Shown here: positions 45,868 through 53,315 of the stretch, piece by piece
Numbering within the stretch: position 1 is the stretch's first letter
How the letters are laid out: each line of letters opens with the position of its first letter
Assembly (NCBI GenBank): GCA_025360005.1
Contig: JANYDA010000006.1
Coordinates: 146,837-210,836 of the forward strand
Reading direction: 5' to 3'
DNA from: Fibrobacteria bacterium
GTDB lineage: Bacteria; Fibrobacterota; Fibrobacteria; UBA11236
Length of the DNA: 64,000 nucleotides
Notes under the pieces: model-generated
What the model was told of the DNA's origin: nothing
The model's database searches: none
The model's input: the letters and a program-made list of their open reading frames with translations, nothing else
Program-made: the position numbers and the translations under genes

Positions 45868-46551
45868 ATGAACCGCGTGGACAAAGAGGCATTCATAGTC
45901 CGGATCAACCCGGCCAGCGGGCTTACCTTGACCGGTTTGGCCATCGACGTTTGCGCGCTCTTGCTGTTATTCGATTTGCCTCCGCTCGAAGCGGGACCCA
46001 GCCTGGCGCCGGGCGGAGGAGCCTCGGCCCGGTTTTTCCTGGCCATCGGCCTCATGTACCTGGGCATGCTGGCGGACGCGTTCGACGGGATCCTGGCGCG
46101 GAAATACCGGTGGGAAAGCGAGTTCGGCCGTTACCTGGACGGCTTCGTGGACGTGTTCAATTACCTGCTGCTTCCCAACCTGGCCTTGTGGCGGCTGGGT
46201 TTCCGCGGACCCGTTGCCGGGGCCATCCTTATCGTTATGATGGCGGCGGGAGTATTGAGGCTTTCAAAATTCAACCTGATCGGCAACATCAAGGTGGAAG
46301 GCAGGGCGAAATACCTGGGCCTCCCGGTGTTCTGGTCCCAACTCCTGCTCTTTCCCCTCTACCTGATCCATGCCTTCGCGCCTGCCGTATTTTTCGCGCC
46401 CCTCACGGGCGCGCTTTGGCTGGGCATGGCCGTCGCCTTCATTTACAACCGGCCGTTCTTCAAACCCAAGAATCCGATGATCATCGCTTCCCTGATCCTG
46501 GCCTTGAGCGGCGCGGGATTCGCGTTGTTCCTGGCGGGGCGATACCCATGA
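45868..46551 (+). CDS. CDP-alcohol phosphatidyltransferase (PssA-like)
   Basis: 227-residue polytopic inner-membrane enzyme that transfers an alcohol onto a CDP-activated lipid, most like phosphatidylserine synthase. The signature DG-x2-AR-x8-G-x3-D-x3-D is complete in AFDGILARKYRWESEFGRYLDGFVD. It has about six membrane helices. The ribosome-binding site GGAAGG is seven bases before the ATG. It is the first gene of an eleven-gene run and overlaps the lipid kinase gene by four bases (ATGA). With that kinase and the CdsA-like gene it forms a phospholipid head-group module. The alcohol substrate could be serine or another alcohol. Confidence 0.9.
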   Translation: MNRVDKEAFIVRINPASGLTLTGLAIDVCALLLLFDLPPLEAGPSLAPGGGASARFFLAIGLMYLGMLADAFDGILARKYRWESEFGRYLDGFVDVFNYLLLPNLALWRLGFRGPVAGAILIVMMAAGVLRLSKFNLIGNIKVEGRAKYLGLPVFWSQLLLFPLYLIHAFAPAVFFAPLTGALWLGMAVAFIYNRPFFKPKNPMIIASLILALSGAGFALFLAGRYP

Positions 46552-47462
46552 AAACCCTTTGCTTGTTCAACCCGCGCGCGGGCCGCTTCGGCAAGGACCG
46601 CTTGGAAAAGGCGTTCGCGGGACGGGAGTTCTGGGGCCGGGTGGATTTCCTGTCCCTGGCGGACCCGGGCGCGCGCGATTTGCCGGGGAAACTTGCCGGT
46701 TACCCCAGGGTCGCCGTGTTCGGCGGGGACGGCACCGTCCATCACGCCATCCAGCACCTGGCGTTCGGCGGAACGGAGCTGTGCGTCTTTCCGGCCGGAA
46801 CCGCCAACGATCTCACCTGCGCCATCGGCCTCTCCTTGCGCCTGGAACGCAACCTGGAGCTTTTCGAGCAAGGCAAGACGGTCGCCTACGACACCGTCTC
46901 CGCCAACGGCCGCCATGTCATCACGGGAGGCGGATTCGGATTGGGCTACCAGGCCGCCGCGACCGCGAACAGATTGCGATCCGGGCCGCTGGGCGGCATC
47001 TTCCGCAAATGCCTGCGCGCCAAGATCTATCTCGCCACCTTGGCCTGGCACGGCCTGGCCGCGCCTCCGCGCAGGGTACGTTATGCTTTGGATATCGACG
47101 GCATCCGGTCGGAAGGGGAAACCCAATCCATCCTTTTCTGCAACCAGGCCTTGATGGGGAAACGCGTGCTGATAGCGCCCGGCACTTCCGCAACCGACGG
47201 CCGTTTCCATCTGGTCCGCTTCCGCAACCCGGGAACGCTGGGCATCCTGAAAACCCTGGGCCATGTCAAGGCGGGAGCCGCCCGGGCGGAAACCATGCTG
47301 GAACGGGCCGAAGCGGTGCGGGCCCATCTTGAATTCTCGGAAGCGGTGCCCGCTTATGGGGACGGCGAGGAGTTCCCTGCCGCCGCCCATTGGCATCTGC
47401 AATGCCATCCCGGCGCCATCCGGCTTCGCGTTCCTCAAGCGTTCGGCGGGAAGGATGCTTGA
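46548..47462 (+). CDS. Diacylglycerol-kinase-family lipid kinase
   Basis: 304-residue soluble or peripheral lipid kinase of the DagK/YegS family, which phosphorylates diacylglycerol or another lipid hydroxyl. The first strand is KTLCLFNPRAGRFGKDRLEKAF. The catalytic-loop motif is VAVFGGDGTVHHAIQHL (GGDGT), followed by FPAGTANDLTCAIGL and GGGFGLGYQ. GDGEEFPAAAHW near the end is the usual C-terminal acidic segment. It starts by ATGA overlap with the PssA-like gene and overlaps the CdsA-like gene by eight bases. The substrate lipid is unknown. Confidence 0.9.
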   Translation: MKTLCLFNPRAGRFGKDRLEKAFAGREFWGRVDFLSLADPGARDLPGKLAGYPRVAVFGGDGTVHHAIQHLAFGGTELCVFPAGTANDLTCAIGLSLRLERNLELFEQGKTVAYDTVSANGRHVITGGGFGLGYQAAATANRLRSGPLGGIFRKCLRAKIYLATLAWHGLAAPPRRVRYALDIDGIRSEGETQSILFCNQALMGKRVLIAPGTSATDGRFHLVRFRNPGTLGILKTLGHVKAGAARAETMLERAEAVRAHLEFSEAVPAYGDGEEFPAAAHWHLQCHPGAIRLRVPQAFGGKDA

Positions 47463-48327
47463 TGCCGCGCCGCGCGGCGCGGATTTCCTACGCCTGATGA
47501 TGCTTTATGCGGCATTCCTGGCGGCCGGCTTCGGCCTCAAGGCGATCGCGAAAAAATGGCGGCCGGCCCCCCCCGCGGCGCATGTCCGTAAAGGAATTGA
47601 AGGTCCCAAGGATTTTAAAGGTCCCGGTATCGCCGCCAAGTTCACCGTCTTTTTCCTGTTCCAGACGGCCTTGCTGGGCCTGGCCTTCTGGTGGCTTCCC
47701 GGGCTGGCGTTTTTCTTCCTTGTCCTGTTCGCCTTCGGCGCCAAGGAGGTAACCGGACTGCGCGCGGCCACGTATCCTGTCGGTTACCGTTTCCGGCCCG
47801 TTACTACCTATGGTCTGCTGGGCCTGTTCGGACTTTCCCTGGCCGCCTACCTGGGTTTCGCCGCGGACGCCCTGGGCCGGGCTTTCCCGCCTTCCGGGGG
47901 CTGGCCTTTCCTGGCCTTCCTGTTCCTGCTGGTCGCCATCGCGGACGGGTATTCCCAAATCACCGGGGAGATCCTGGGCGGAGCGAAAATCGTCCCTCGC
48001 ATCAGTCCGGGCAAGACCTGGAGCGGATTCCTGGGCGGCTTGGTTTTCTGCGCCTTGGCGGCCTGGGTCGGCAATCGCCTCCTTTTCCGTTTTCCCGCGG
48101 ATGCGGCCTTCGCGTGCCTGGGCGCGGCGACGGGCGCGCTGGCGTTTTTTGGGGACATCAGCGCATCCTGGGTGAAAAGGCGCATGGGGTTGAAGGACTT
48201 TTCCAATCTTTTGGGGAGCCAAGGCGGCGTGCTCGATCGCGGCGACAGCTTGATCTGGCTGGGGCCCGCCTTATGGGCGGGATATCGGTTGTTACAGGCG
48301 GCGCGGGCTTGCGCGTCGAACGGATGA
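47455..48327 (+). CDS. cdsA: Phosphatidate cytidylyltransferase
   Basis: 290-residue multi-pass membrane enzyme making CDP-diacylglycerol from phosphatidate and CTP. The family signature is visible near the end: SWVKRRMGLKDFSNLLGSQGGVLDRGDS, which matches S-x-x-K-R-x4-K-D ... GG-x-x-DR-x-D, except that the His before GG is Gln. Helices include AAKFTVFFLFQTALLGLAFWW and GLLGLFGLSLAAYLG. The start is uncertain: the ATG at 47455 overlaps the kinase gene; an ATG at 47497 is also possible. Together with the two preceding genes it can supply CDP-lipid and its head-group product. Confidence 0.88.
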   Translation: MLDAAPRGADFLRLMMLYAAFLAAGFGLKAIAKKWRPAPPAAHVRKGIEGPKDFKGPGIAAKFTVFFLFQTALLGLAFWWLPGLAFFFLVLFAFGAKEVTGLRAATYPVGYRFRPVTTYGLLGLFGLSLAAYLGFAADALGRAFPPSGGWPFLAFLFLLVAIADGYSQITGEILGGAKIVPRISPGKTWSGFLGGLVFCALAAWVGNRLLFRFPADAAFACLGAATGALAFFGDISASWVKRRMGLKDFSNLLGSQGGVLDRGDSLIWLGPALWAGYRLLQAARACASNG

Positions 48328-48381
48328 GCCGGACGAGCGGATGATGGCGCACGCGATCACGATGAAAGAAGCGGGTGGATA

Positions 48382-49677
48382 ATGTCGGTAAGCAGCGGAT
48401 TTTTCAAACAACTCAGGGAGCGGCTGCTGAAAAGCGCCAGCGCGGAAGAGCTCGCGGAGCGATTGCGTCCGCGTCCGCCCGCGCAAGAGCTCCTGCAGGC
48501 GCAGCTTCCTTCCGCCAAGGATATCGCCCGCAAGGGCGCGGGCGTGGTGGGCGAATCGCTAATCGCGCAAGGCAAGCATATGCCCGTGGTGATGGGCCAA
48601 ACGGCGCCGGACTACCGGCCGGAAACCTATGAACGCAATATCGAGAACTATATCGGCCTGGTCAGCATGCCGGTGGGCGTGGTCGGTCCCTTGCGCGTGA
48701 ACGGATTCAACGCGCACGGCGATTTCCTCATTCCCCTGGCCACCACCGAGGCGGCCCTGGTGGCCTCCTTCCACCGCGGCTGCAAAGCCCTGACGCTTTC
48801 GGGCGGGGTTTCCTCCACTTGCCTGGTCGACAAGATCGGGCGGGCGCCCATTTTCGTGTTCAAGGACATGGCGGACGCGCTCCGCTTCTGCGCGTGGCTG
48901 GGCACGGTCACCGATGAGCTGGAAAAGGCCGCCGAAAGCACCAGCCGCTACGCCAAGCTGGTGGACTTCAACGTATCCCTCAACGGCCAGGACGTGGTGA
49001 TCCATCTGGAGTTCACCACCGGCGACGCTTCCGGGCAAAACATGGTGACCTTGGCCGCCGATGCCGCCTGCAAATTCATCCTGGCGGCCTGCCCCATCCC
49101 CGTGATCCGCTGGTATATCGAATCCAACATGTCCGGCGATAAGAAGGCCAATGCCATGGCCTTTATCCAGACGAGAGGCAAGCGGGTGACGGCGGAGGCG
49201 CGCATCTCCGCGGACATTTGCCGGGACGTGCTCAAGGTGAAACCGCAGGATATCTTCGAGGCCTGGAAAATCTCCCTGGTCTCCAGCCTCAAGTCCGGAT
49301 CCATCGGCAGCCAAAGCCATTTCGCCAACGGCCTTACCGCTCTTTACATCGCCACCGGACAGGACGTGGCCTGCATCGCGGAAGCCGCGGTGGGCATGAC
49401 CCAATATTCCGTGGACCCGGAGGGCTCCCTGTTGGTGAACGTGTGCCTGCCGAATCTGGTGATCGGCACGGTGGGCGGGGGCACCGCGCTTCCCACCCAG
49501 CGGGAGTGCCTGGAGTTGTTGGGTTGCTGGGGTCCGGGCAACGCGCACAAATTCTCCGAGATCTGCGCCGCACTTACCATCGCGGGGGAGATCTCCATCA
49601 CGGCCGCCATCGCTGCGGGACATTTCACGGAAGCCCATCGCAAGTTGGCGCGAGGCCCCAAGGCCCGTGAACGCTAA
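48382..49677 (+). CDS. hmgA: Hydroxymethylglutaryl-CoA reductase, class I type
   Basis: 431-residue soluble HMG-CoA reductase, which reduces HMG-CoA with two NAD(P)H to mevalonate, or a related thioester to an alcohol. All four catalytic residues can be placed by motif: Glu123 (TTEAALVASFHRG), Lys254/255 (SGDKKANAMAFIQTRGK), Asp328 (ATGQDVACIAEAA) and His419 (TEAHRKLARG). The lysine region follows the class I (archaeal/eukaryotic) pattern. TTEAAL replaces the usual TTEGAL, and GDASGQNM the usual GDAMGMNM. No other mevalonate-pathway gene is in the window. It lies inside the lipid operon: 54 bases after cdsA, with an 11-base overlap to the next gene. Confidence 0.93.
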   Translation: MSVSSGFFKQLRERLLKSASAEELAERLRPRPPAQELLQAQLPSAKDIARKGAGVVGESLIAQGKHMPVVMGQTAPDYRPETYERNIENYIGLVSMPVGVVGPLRVNGFNAHGDFLIPLATTEAALVASFHRGCKALTLSGGVSSTCLVDKIGRAPIFVFKDMADALRFCAWLGTVTDELEKAAESTSRYAKLVDFNVSLNGQDVVIHLEFTTGDASGQNMVTLAADAACKFILAACPIPVIRWYIESNMSGDKKANAMAFIQTRGKRVTAEARISADICRDVLKVKPQDIFEAWKISLVSSLKSGSIGSQSHFANGLTALYIATGQDVACIAEAAVGMTQYSVDPEGSLLVNVCLPNLVIGTVGGGTALPTQRECLELLGCWGPGNAHKFSEICAALTIAGEISITAAIAAGHFTEAHRKLARGPKARER

Positions 49678-50716
49678 CCGGCTCGCCATCCTGGCCCAAC
49701 CGGAATTCACCCGGTGCGGCCGCAATCTGCTCGGTCCCCATTGGGACGAAGGGCAGGACGCCTACGAGGCGCATTGGCTGGGGTACGCGGCGCCCCGGGG
49801 CCGGGAGGGAAACCTGTTTTTGCTGGGCTGGATGTCCGATGCAACCGCCCTGGGACGCATCGCCATCTGGAATCCGCACGCCGGCGATTGCCTGTTCATG
49901 CTGTACGCGCGATGGGAAAGCCTAGCGGCGGCCGAGGTCTCCGCTTTCCTTTCGCAAGCCAAGGCCTTCTGCAAAGAAAAGGGAATCGCATCCTTGACGG
50001 GGCCGATGCAATTCTCCACCTGGCATCCTTACCGGTTCATCAGCAAGATGGGGAAGGCGCGGTTTTTCCCCGGCGAACAACGGCTACCGGAAGCCTACCA
50101 CGGCGATTTCCTGGCGGCGGGTTTTTCCGACCTGGCGCAATACCAGAGCCTGTACGTGCGCGGGTACGCCAAGGCCTGGATCATCGGCATGCTGCTGGGA
50201 GTCAGGCGCGGCTTGGCGGGAATGGAAATCCGCAGCTATGGGCCGGAGGAGTTGCCCGCCTTGATGCCGGAACTGTACCGGCTTTCCTGCGAAATCTTCC
50301 GCGACAATTTCCTGTACGCGCCCATCGCCTACGCGGATTTCCTCAAGCTGACATCCGCATCCGCGGCCAGGGATGCGGCCCTGATCATGCTCTTCGCGAA
50401 CGGGTCGCCGGCGGCATTCGCCTTCAGCTATGGGATCGGCGGCTATGCTCCGGATTGGCCGAATGGGCCAGGTGGGATCGGTGCTTCCGCGAAGGCGGGA
50501 AAAACGGCTGTCCTCAAGACCCTGGGGGTGGCGCCCGCATTCCGGGGCCGCGGGCTGGGGTATGCCGTGAGTTACCTCACCCACAAGTATTGGAAAGAGA
50601 GAGGCGCCCGCAACATCATCCACGCCTATATGAAATCGGACAACCGTTCGCGGGCCATGTCGGGGCATTTCGGAAAAAGCATACGCACCTATTCCCTGGT
50701 GAAGGGGATCCTATGA
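49667..50716 (+). CDS. GNAT-like N-acyltransferase-fold protein
   Basis: 349-residue protein with a GNAT-like fold. The last third has the acetyl-CoA-binding pattern LGVAPAFRGRGLGYAVSYLTHKYWKERG (Q/R-x-x-G-x-G/A). The N-terminal half (ANRLAILAQPEFTRCGRNLLGPHWDEG, then FLMLYARWESLAAAEVSAFL) may be a second, degenerate GNAT lobe. It begins with GTG inside the HMG-CoA reductase end (11-base overlap) and overlaps the ligase gene by four bases (ATGA). It could transfer an acyl group onto an amine of the operon product. The acyl donor and acceptor are unknown. Confidence 0.65.
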   Translation: MNANRLAILAQPEFTRCGRNLLGPHWDEGQDAYEAHWLGYAAPRGREGNLFLLGWMSDATALGRIAIWNPHAGDCLFMLYARWESLAAAEVSAFLSQAKAFCKEKGIASLTGPMQFSTWHPYRFISKMGKARFFPGEQRLPEAYHGDFLAAGFSDLAQYQSLYVRGYAKAWIIGMLLGVRRGLAGMEIRSYGPEELPALMPELYRLSCEIFRDNFLYAPIAYADFLKLTSASAARDAALIMLFANGSPAAFAFSYGIGGYAPDWPNGPGGIGASAKAGKTAVLKTLGVAPAFRGRGLGYAVSYLTHKYWKERGARNIIHAYMKSDNRSRAMSGHFGKSIRTYSLVKGIL

Positions 50717-52395
50717 ACAAGGATGCGGCGACGGCGGCGGACGAGCCGGGAAATATTGCCATGGAAGTGGACGCCTGCATCCGACGTAACCCCGCGGCTA
50801 CCGCATTGGTGGAGTGGGACCGGAAGGGAAACGAACGCAGCCTGGATTTCGCGGCCTTCGGCGCGCGCACGGCGGCTTTGGCGGCGGGCTTGGCGCGCGC
50901 GGGGGTGGCCAAAGGGGACCGCGTCCTGCTGCTGGTCCCCATGGGTATCGATCTTTACGTAAGCATCCTGGCCGTCATCCGCATGGGGGCGGTTTGCGTC
51001 TTCGTCGATCCCAATCTGGGCGCCAAACGCTTTGAAGCCTGTTGCGCGTCCGTCCGTCCCAAGGCTTTCATCGGCATCGCCAAAGGTCATCTGTTCCGCC
51101 TCCTTTGCCCCAGTTTGCGTAAGGTACCCATCCATATCACCACCCGCGGCCTGCCCGGTTGGCTGGCCCTGGGAATGGATTCCCTGATCCGGAAAAACCT
51201 GGGAGGCGCGCATGCGGGCCCGGTGGCGGTCGCGCCGGAGGATCCGGCCTTGATCAGTTTCACCACCGGAAGCTCCGGCCATCCCAAGGGAAGCAACCGC
51301 ACCCATGGTTTTCTGCGCTGCCAACTGGAAGCCTTGCAGGATCCCCGCAAGGCGGCTTGCGCCTCGGATTTCCCGGGCTTCCCCATTTTGCCCCTGGAAA
51401 ACCTGGCCCGGGGCCGCGTCACTTACATCCCGGCGTTGGAGGCCGGCAAGGTGCGCGAGGCGGGCGCGAAGGTGGTTAAGCAATTGGCGGCATGGCGCCC
51501 GGAGATGATGTCAGGTTCGCCCGCCTATCTGGAAGCGGTGGCCGATTGCGCCCTGGCCTCCAGGACGGAATTCACTTCCGTGAAAGCCCTGTTCACCGGC
51601 GGCGCGCCCATCACCGCCAAGGCCTTGGAAAAGCTGACCCGCGTTTGGACACGGGCGGAAATCGCCGTCGTCTACGGATCCACGGAAGCGGAACCGGTGG
51701 CCGCGCTGGATGCGGATGAATTGCTGCGGGAATGCCTTCCCTTGTCTTTGCGAGGCCTTGGTTTCTGCGTGGGATATCCCATCGCCTCTTTGCATGTGAT
51801 CATAGTACCGCTTGATTTCCATTCCCATGAATGCGGGGATCTGGCTGAGGTTGCCTTGGGCGCGGGCAGGGTGGGGGAGATCACCGTGCGCGGTCCCCAT
51901 GTCAACACCGGCTATTGGAACAATTCGGCAGGGGAGCGTTCCAACAAGGTCAGCACCCGCGCGGGCGTGTGGCACCGCATGGGGGACGCGGGCTATTTCG
52001 ATGCTGCGGGGCGGCTGTGGGTGGTGGGTCGCGTGCATACCGCCATGGCCAATCCCCATTACCGGCCCGATGCGGAGAGCAAGCCGGCTCCCGCCTCCTG
52101 GCCATGCATATTCCCTTATCAAGTGGAATGCATGGCGGATGAATACCCGTATGTGCGCAAGTCCGCCTACCTGGAGGCCATGGGGGCCCATTGGGTGGTG
52201 GTGGAGCGGGTCCGGGGCAAAGCGACGGATCCTCAACTGGCCGCGGCCATCCGTTCCAGCTTGGCGGATTTCCCCGTTGCGGGAGTGCGTTTCATGGATA
52301 AGCTGCCGGTGGATCCGCGCCACAATTCCAAAGTCGAATACGCGCAAGTCAGGGCCTGGCTGGTTGCGCAAACAGAAAAGGAAATCTCGCGATGA
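50713..52395 (+). CDS. AMP-forming acyl ligase (OleC-like ANL enzyme)
   Basis: 560-residue ANL-superfamily adenylating enzyme. Core motifs are ALISFTTGSSGHPKGSNRTHGF (P-loop), VVYGSTEAEPVAAL, MGDAGYFDAAGRLWVVGRVHTA and the late lysine segment LPVDPRHNSKVEYAQV. The sequence style (GSNRTHGFLRCQLEAL, LPLENLARGRVTYIP) is close to OleC, the beta-lactone synthetase of the olefin pathway, and to related fatty-acid ligases. It may activate an acyl or beta-hydroxy acid as adenylate, or close a beta-lactone. It is linked to both neighbours by ATGA overlaps. No OleA, OleB or OleD is in the window. Confidence 0.85.
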   Translation: MNKDAATAADEPGNIAMEVDACIRRNPAATALVEWDRKGNERSLDFAAFGARTAALAAGLARAGVAKGDRVLLLVPMGIDLYVSILAVIRMGAVCVFVDPNLGAKRFEACCASVRPKAFIGIAKGHLFRLLCPSLRKVPIHITTRGLPGWLALGMDSLIRKNLGGAHAGPVAVAPEDPALISFTTGSSGHPKGSNRTHGFLRCQLEALQDPRKAACASDFPGFPILPLENLARGRVTYIPALEAGKVREAGAKVVKQLAAWRPEMMSGSPAYLEAVADCALASRTEFTSVKALFTGGAPITAKALEKLTRVWTRAEIAVVYGSTEAEPVAALDADELLRECLPLSLRGLGFCVGYPIASLHVIIVPLDFHSHECGDLAEVALGAGRVGEITVRGPHVNTGYWNNSAGERSNKVSTRAGVWHRMGDAGYFDAAGRLWVVGRVHTAMANPHYRPDAESKPAPASWPCIFPYQVECMADEYPYVRKSAYLEAMGAHWVVVERVRGKATDPQLAAAIRSSLADFPVAGVRFMDKLPVDPRHNSKVEYAQVRAWLVAQTEKEISR

Positions 52396-53315
52396 AGGGG
52401 TTCTCTTGGCGGGCGTTTTTACGGGCCTATTGGCGGTACCTGGCGGAGCGTTTTCCCCTGCCCGTGAACGGCCTGGCGATTTTCCTGCTCTACTCCTGCA
52501 CCTTTTTGGCGGCCAGGCACATGCTGGGGCTTTCCGGTTCCGTCCGCATCCAGTATCTTGCCGGTTACCTATGGGCGCTGGGGGTCTTCTACCATTTGCG
52601 GGTACTGGACGATATCAAGGACCGGCCCAACGATATCGTCGCCTATCCGGAGCGGGTGCTTTCCCGCGGCCTGGTGACCTACCGGCAATTGGCCTGGACC
52701 GGGTTCCTGGCCGTGTTTGGGGAAACGATCATCGCCGCCCGCTTCGGACCGAAAATCCTGGCGCTGCATATCGCCACCCTGCTCTACTCACTGCTGATGT
52801 TCAAGGAATTCTTCGCGCGCGAATGGCTGAAGAAGCGTCTTTTCCTGTACGGACTTTCGCATATGCTCATCCTTGCCTGCATAGATTTCACCATCCTGCA
52901 GATGTCCGTTCCGCGCGGGGATTTGGTGCGCATCCCGGGCTTCTTCCTTTTCGCCCTGCTGGGATTCTCCATGACCTTCTCCCTTGAGGTATCCCGCAAG
53001 ATACGGGTGCCCGGCGTGGAACGGGAAGAGGTGGATACCTACTCCAAGGTGATCGGCATACCCTCCTCGCTGCTCCTGGTGCTGTTCTTCCAGGCCTTGG
53101 TGATGCTGTTGGCTTGGCGCCTTCGGCATTACCTGGATCTTCCGCTCTGGTTCCATGGGGCCGCCCTGGGCGTTTGGCTCCTGGTGGGGGCCGTCTTCGC
53201 GGCTTGGGGTCGATCGCTGACGGATGCCAACAGCCGCAAGCTGGATAAGGTGGCTTCCGTCTTCTACCTGCAATTCTATTTTTCGCTGCTGGGGATCCTG
53301 ATATGGCGGATGTGA
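52392..53315 (+). CDS. UbiA-like prenyltransferase
   Basis: 307-residue polytopic membrane protein of the UbiA superfamily, which moves prenyl groups onto aromatic or other acceptors. The first Asp-rich motif is LRVLDDIKDRPNDIVAYPERVLSRGLV (Asp73, 74, 77 and 81), close to the N-D-x-x-D of classic UbiA. The second is degenerate: LEVSRKIRVPGVEREEVDTYSKV (residues about 200-222). About eight helices are present. It begins in the stop codon of the ligase gene (ATGA) and overlaps the dikinase gene by 13 bases. It could prenylate the product of the ligase or act as a terpene-type transferase. Confidence 0.82.
   Translation: MKGFSWRAFLRAYWRYLAERFPLPVNGLAIFLLYSCTFLAARHMLGLSGSVRIQYLAGYLWALGVFYHLRVLDDIKDRPNDIVAYPERVLSRGLVTYRQLAWTGFLAVFGETIIAARFGPKILALHIATLLYSLLMFKEFFAREWLKKRLFLYGLSHMLILACIDFTILQMSVPRGDLVRIPGFFLFALLGFSMTFSLEVSRKIRVPGVEREEVDTYSKVIGIPSSLLLVLFFQALVMLLAWRLRHYLDLPLWFHGAALGVWLLVGAVFAAWGRSLTDANSRKLDKVASVFYLQFYFSLLGILIWRM

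Noticed and set aside
45951..46547. 5' extension of the lipid kinase frame
   Set aside because: The extension runs through the well-supported PssA-like gene in another frame; the ATGA overlap at 46548 is the natural start.
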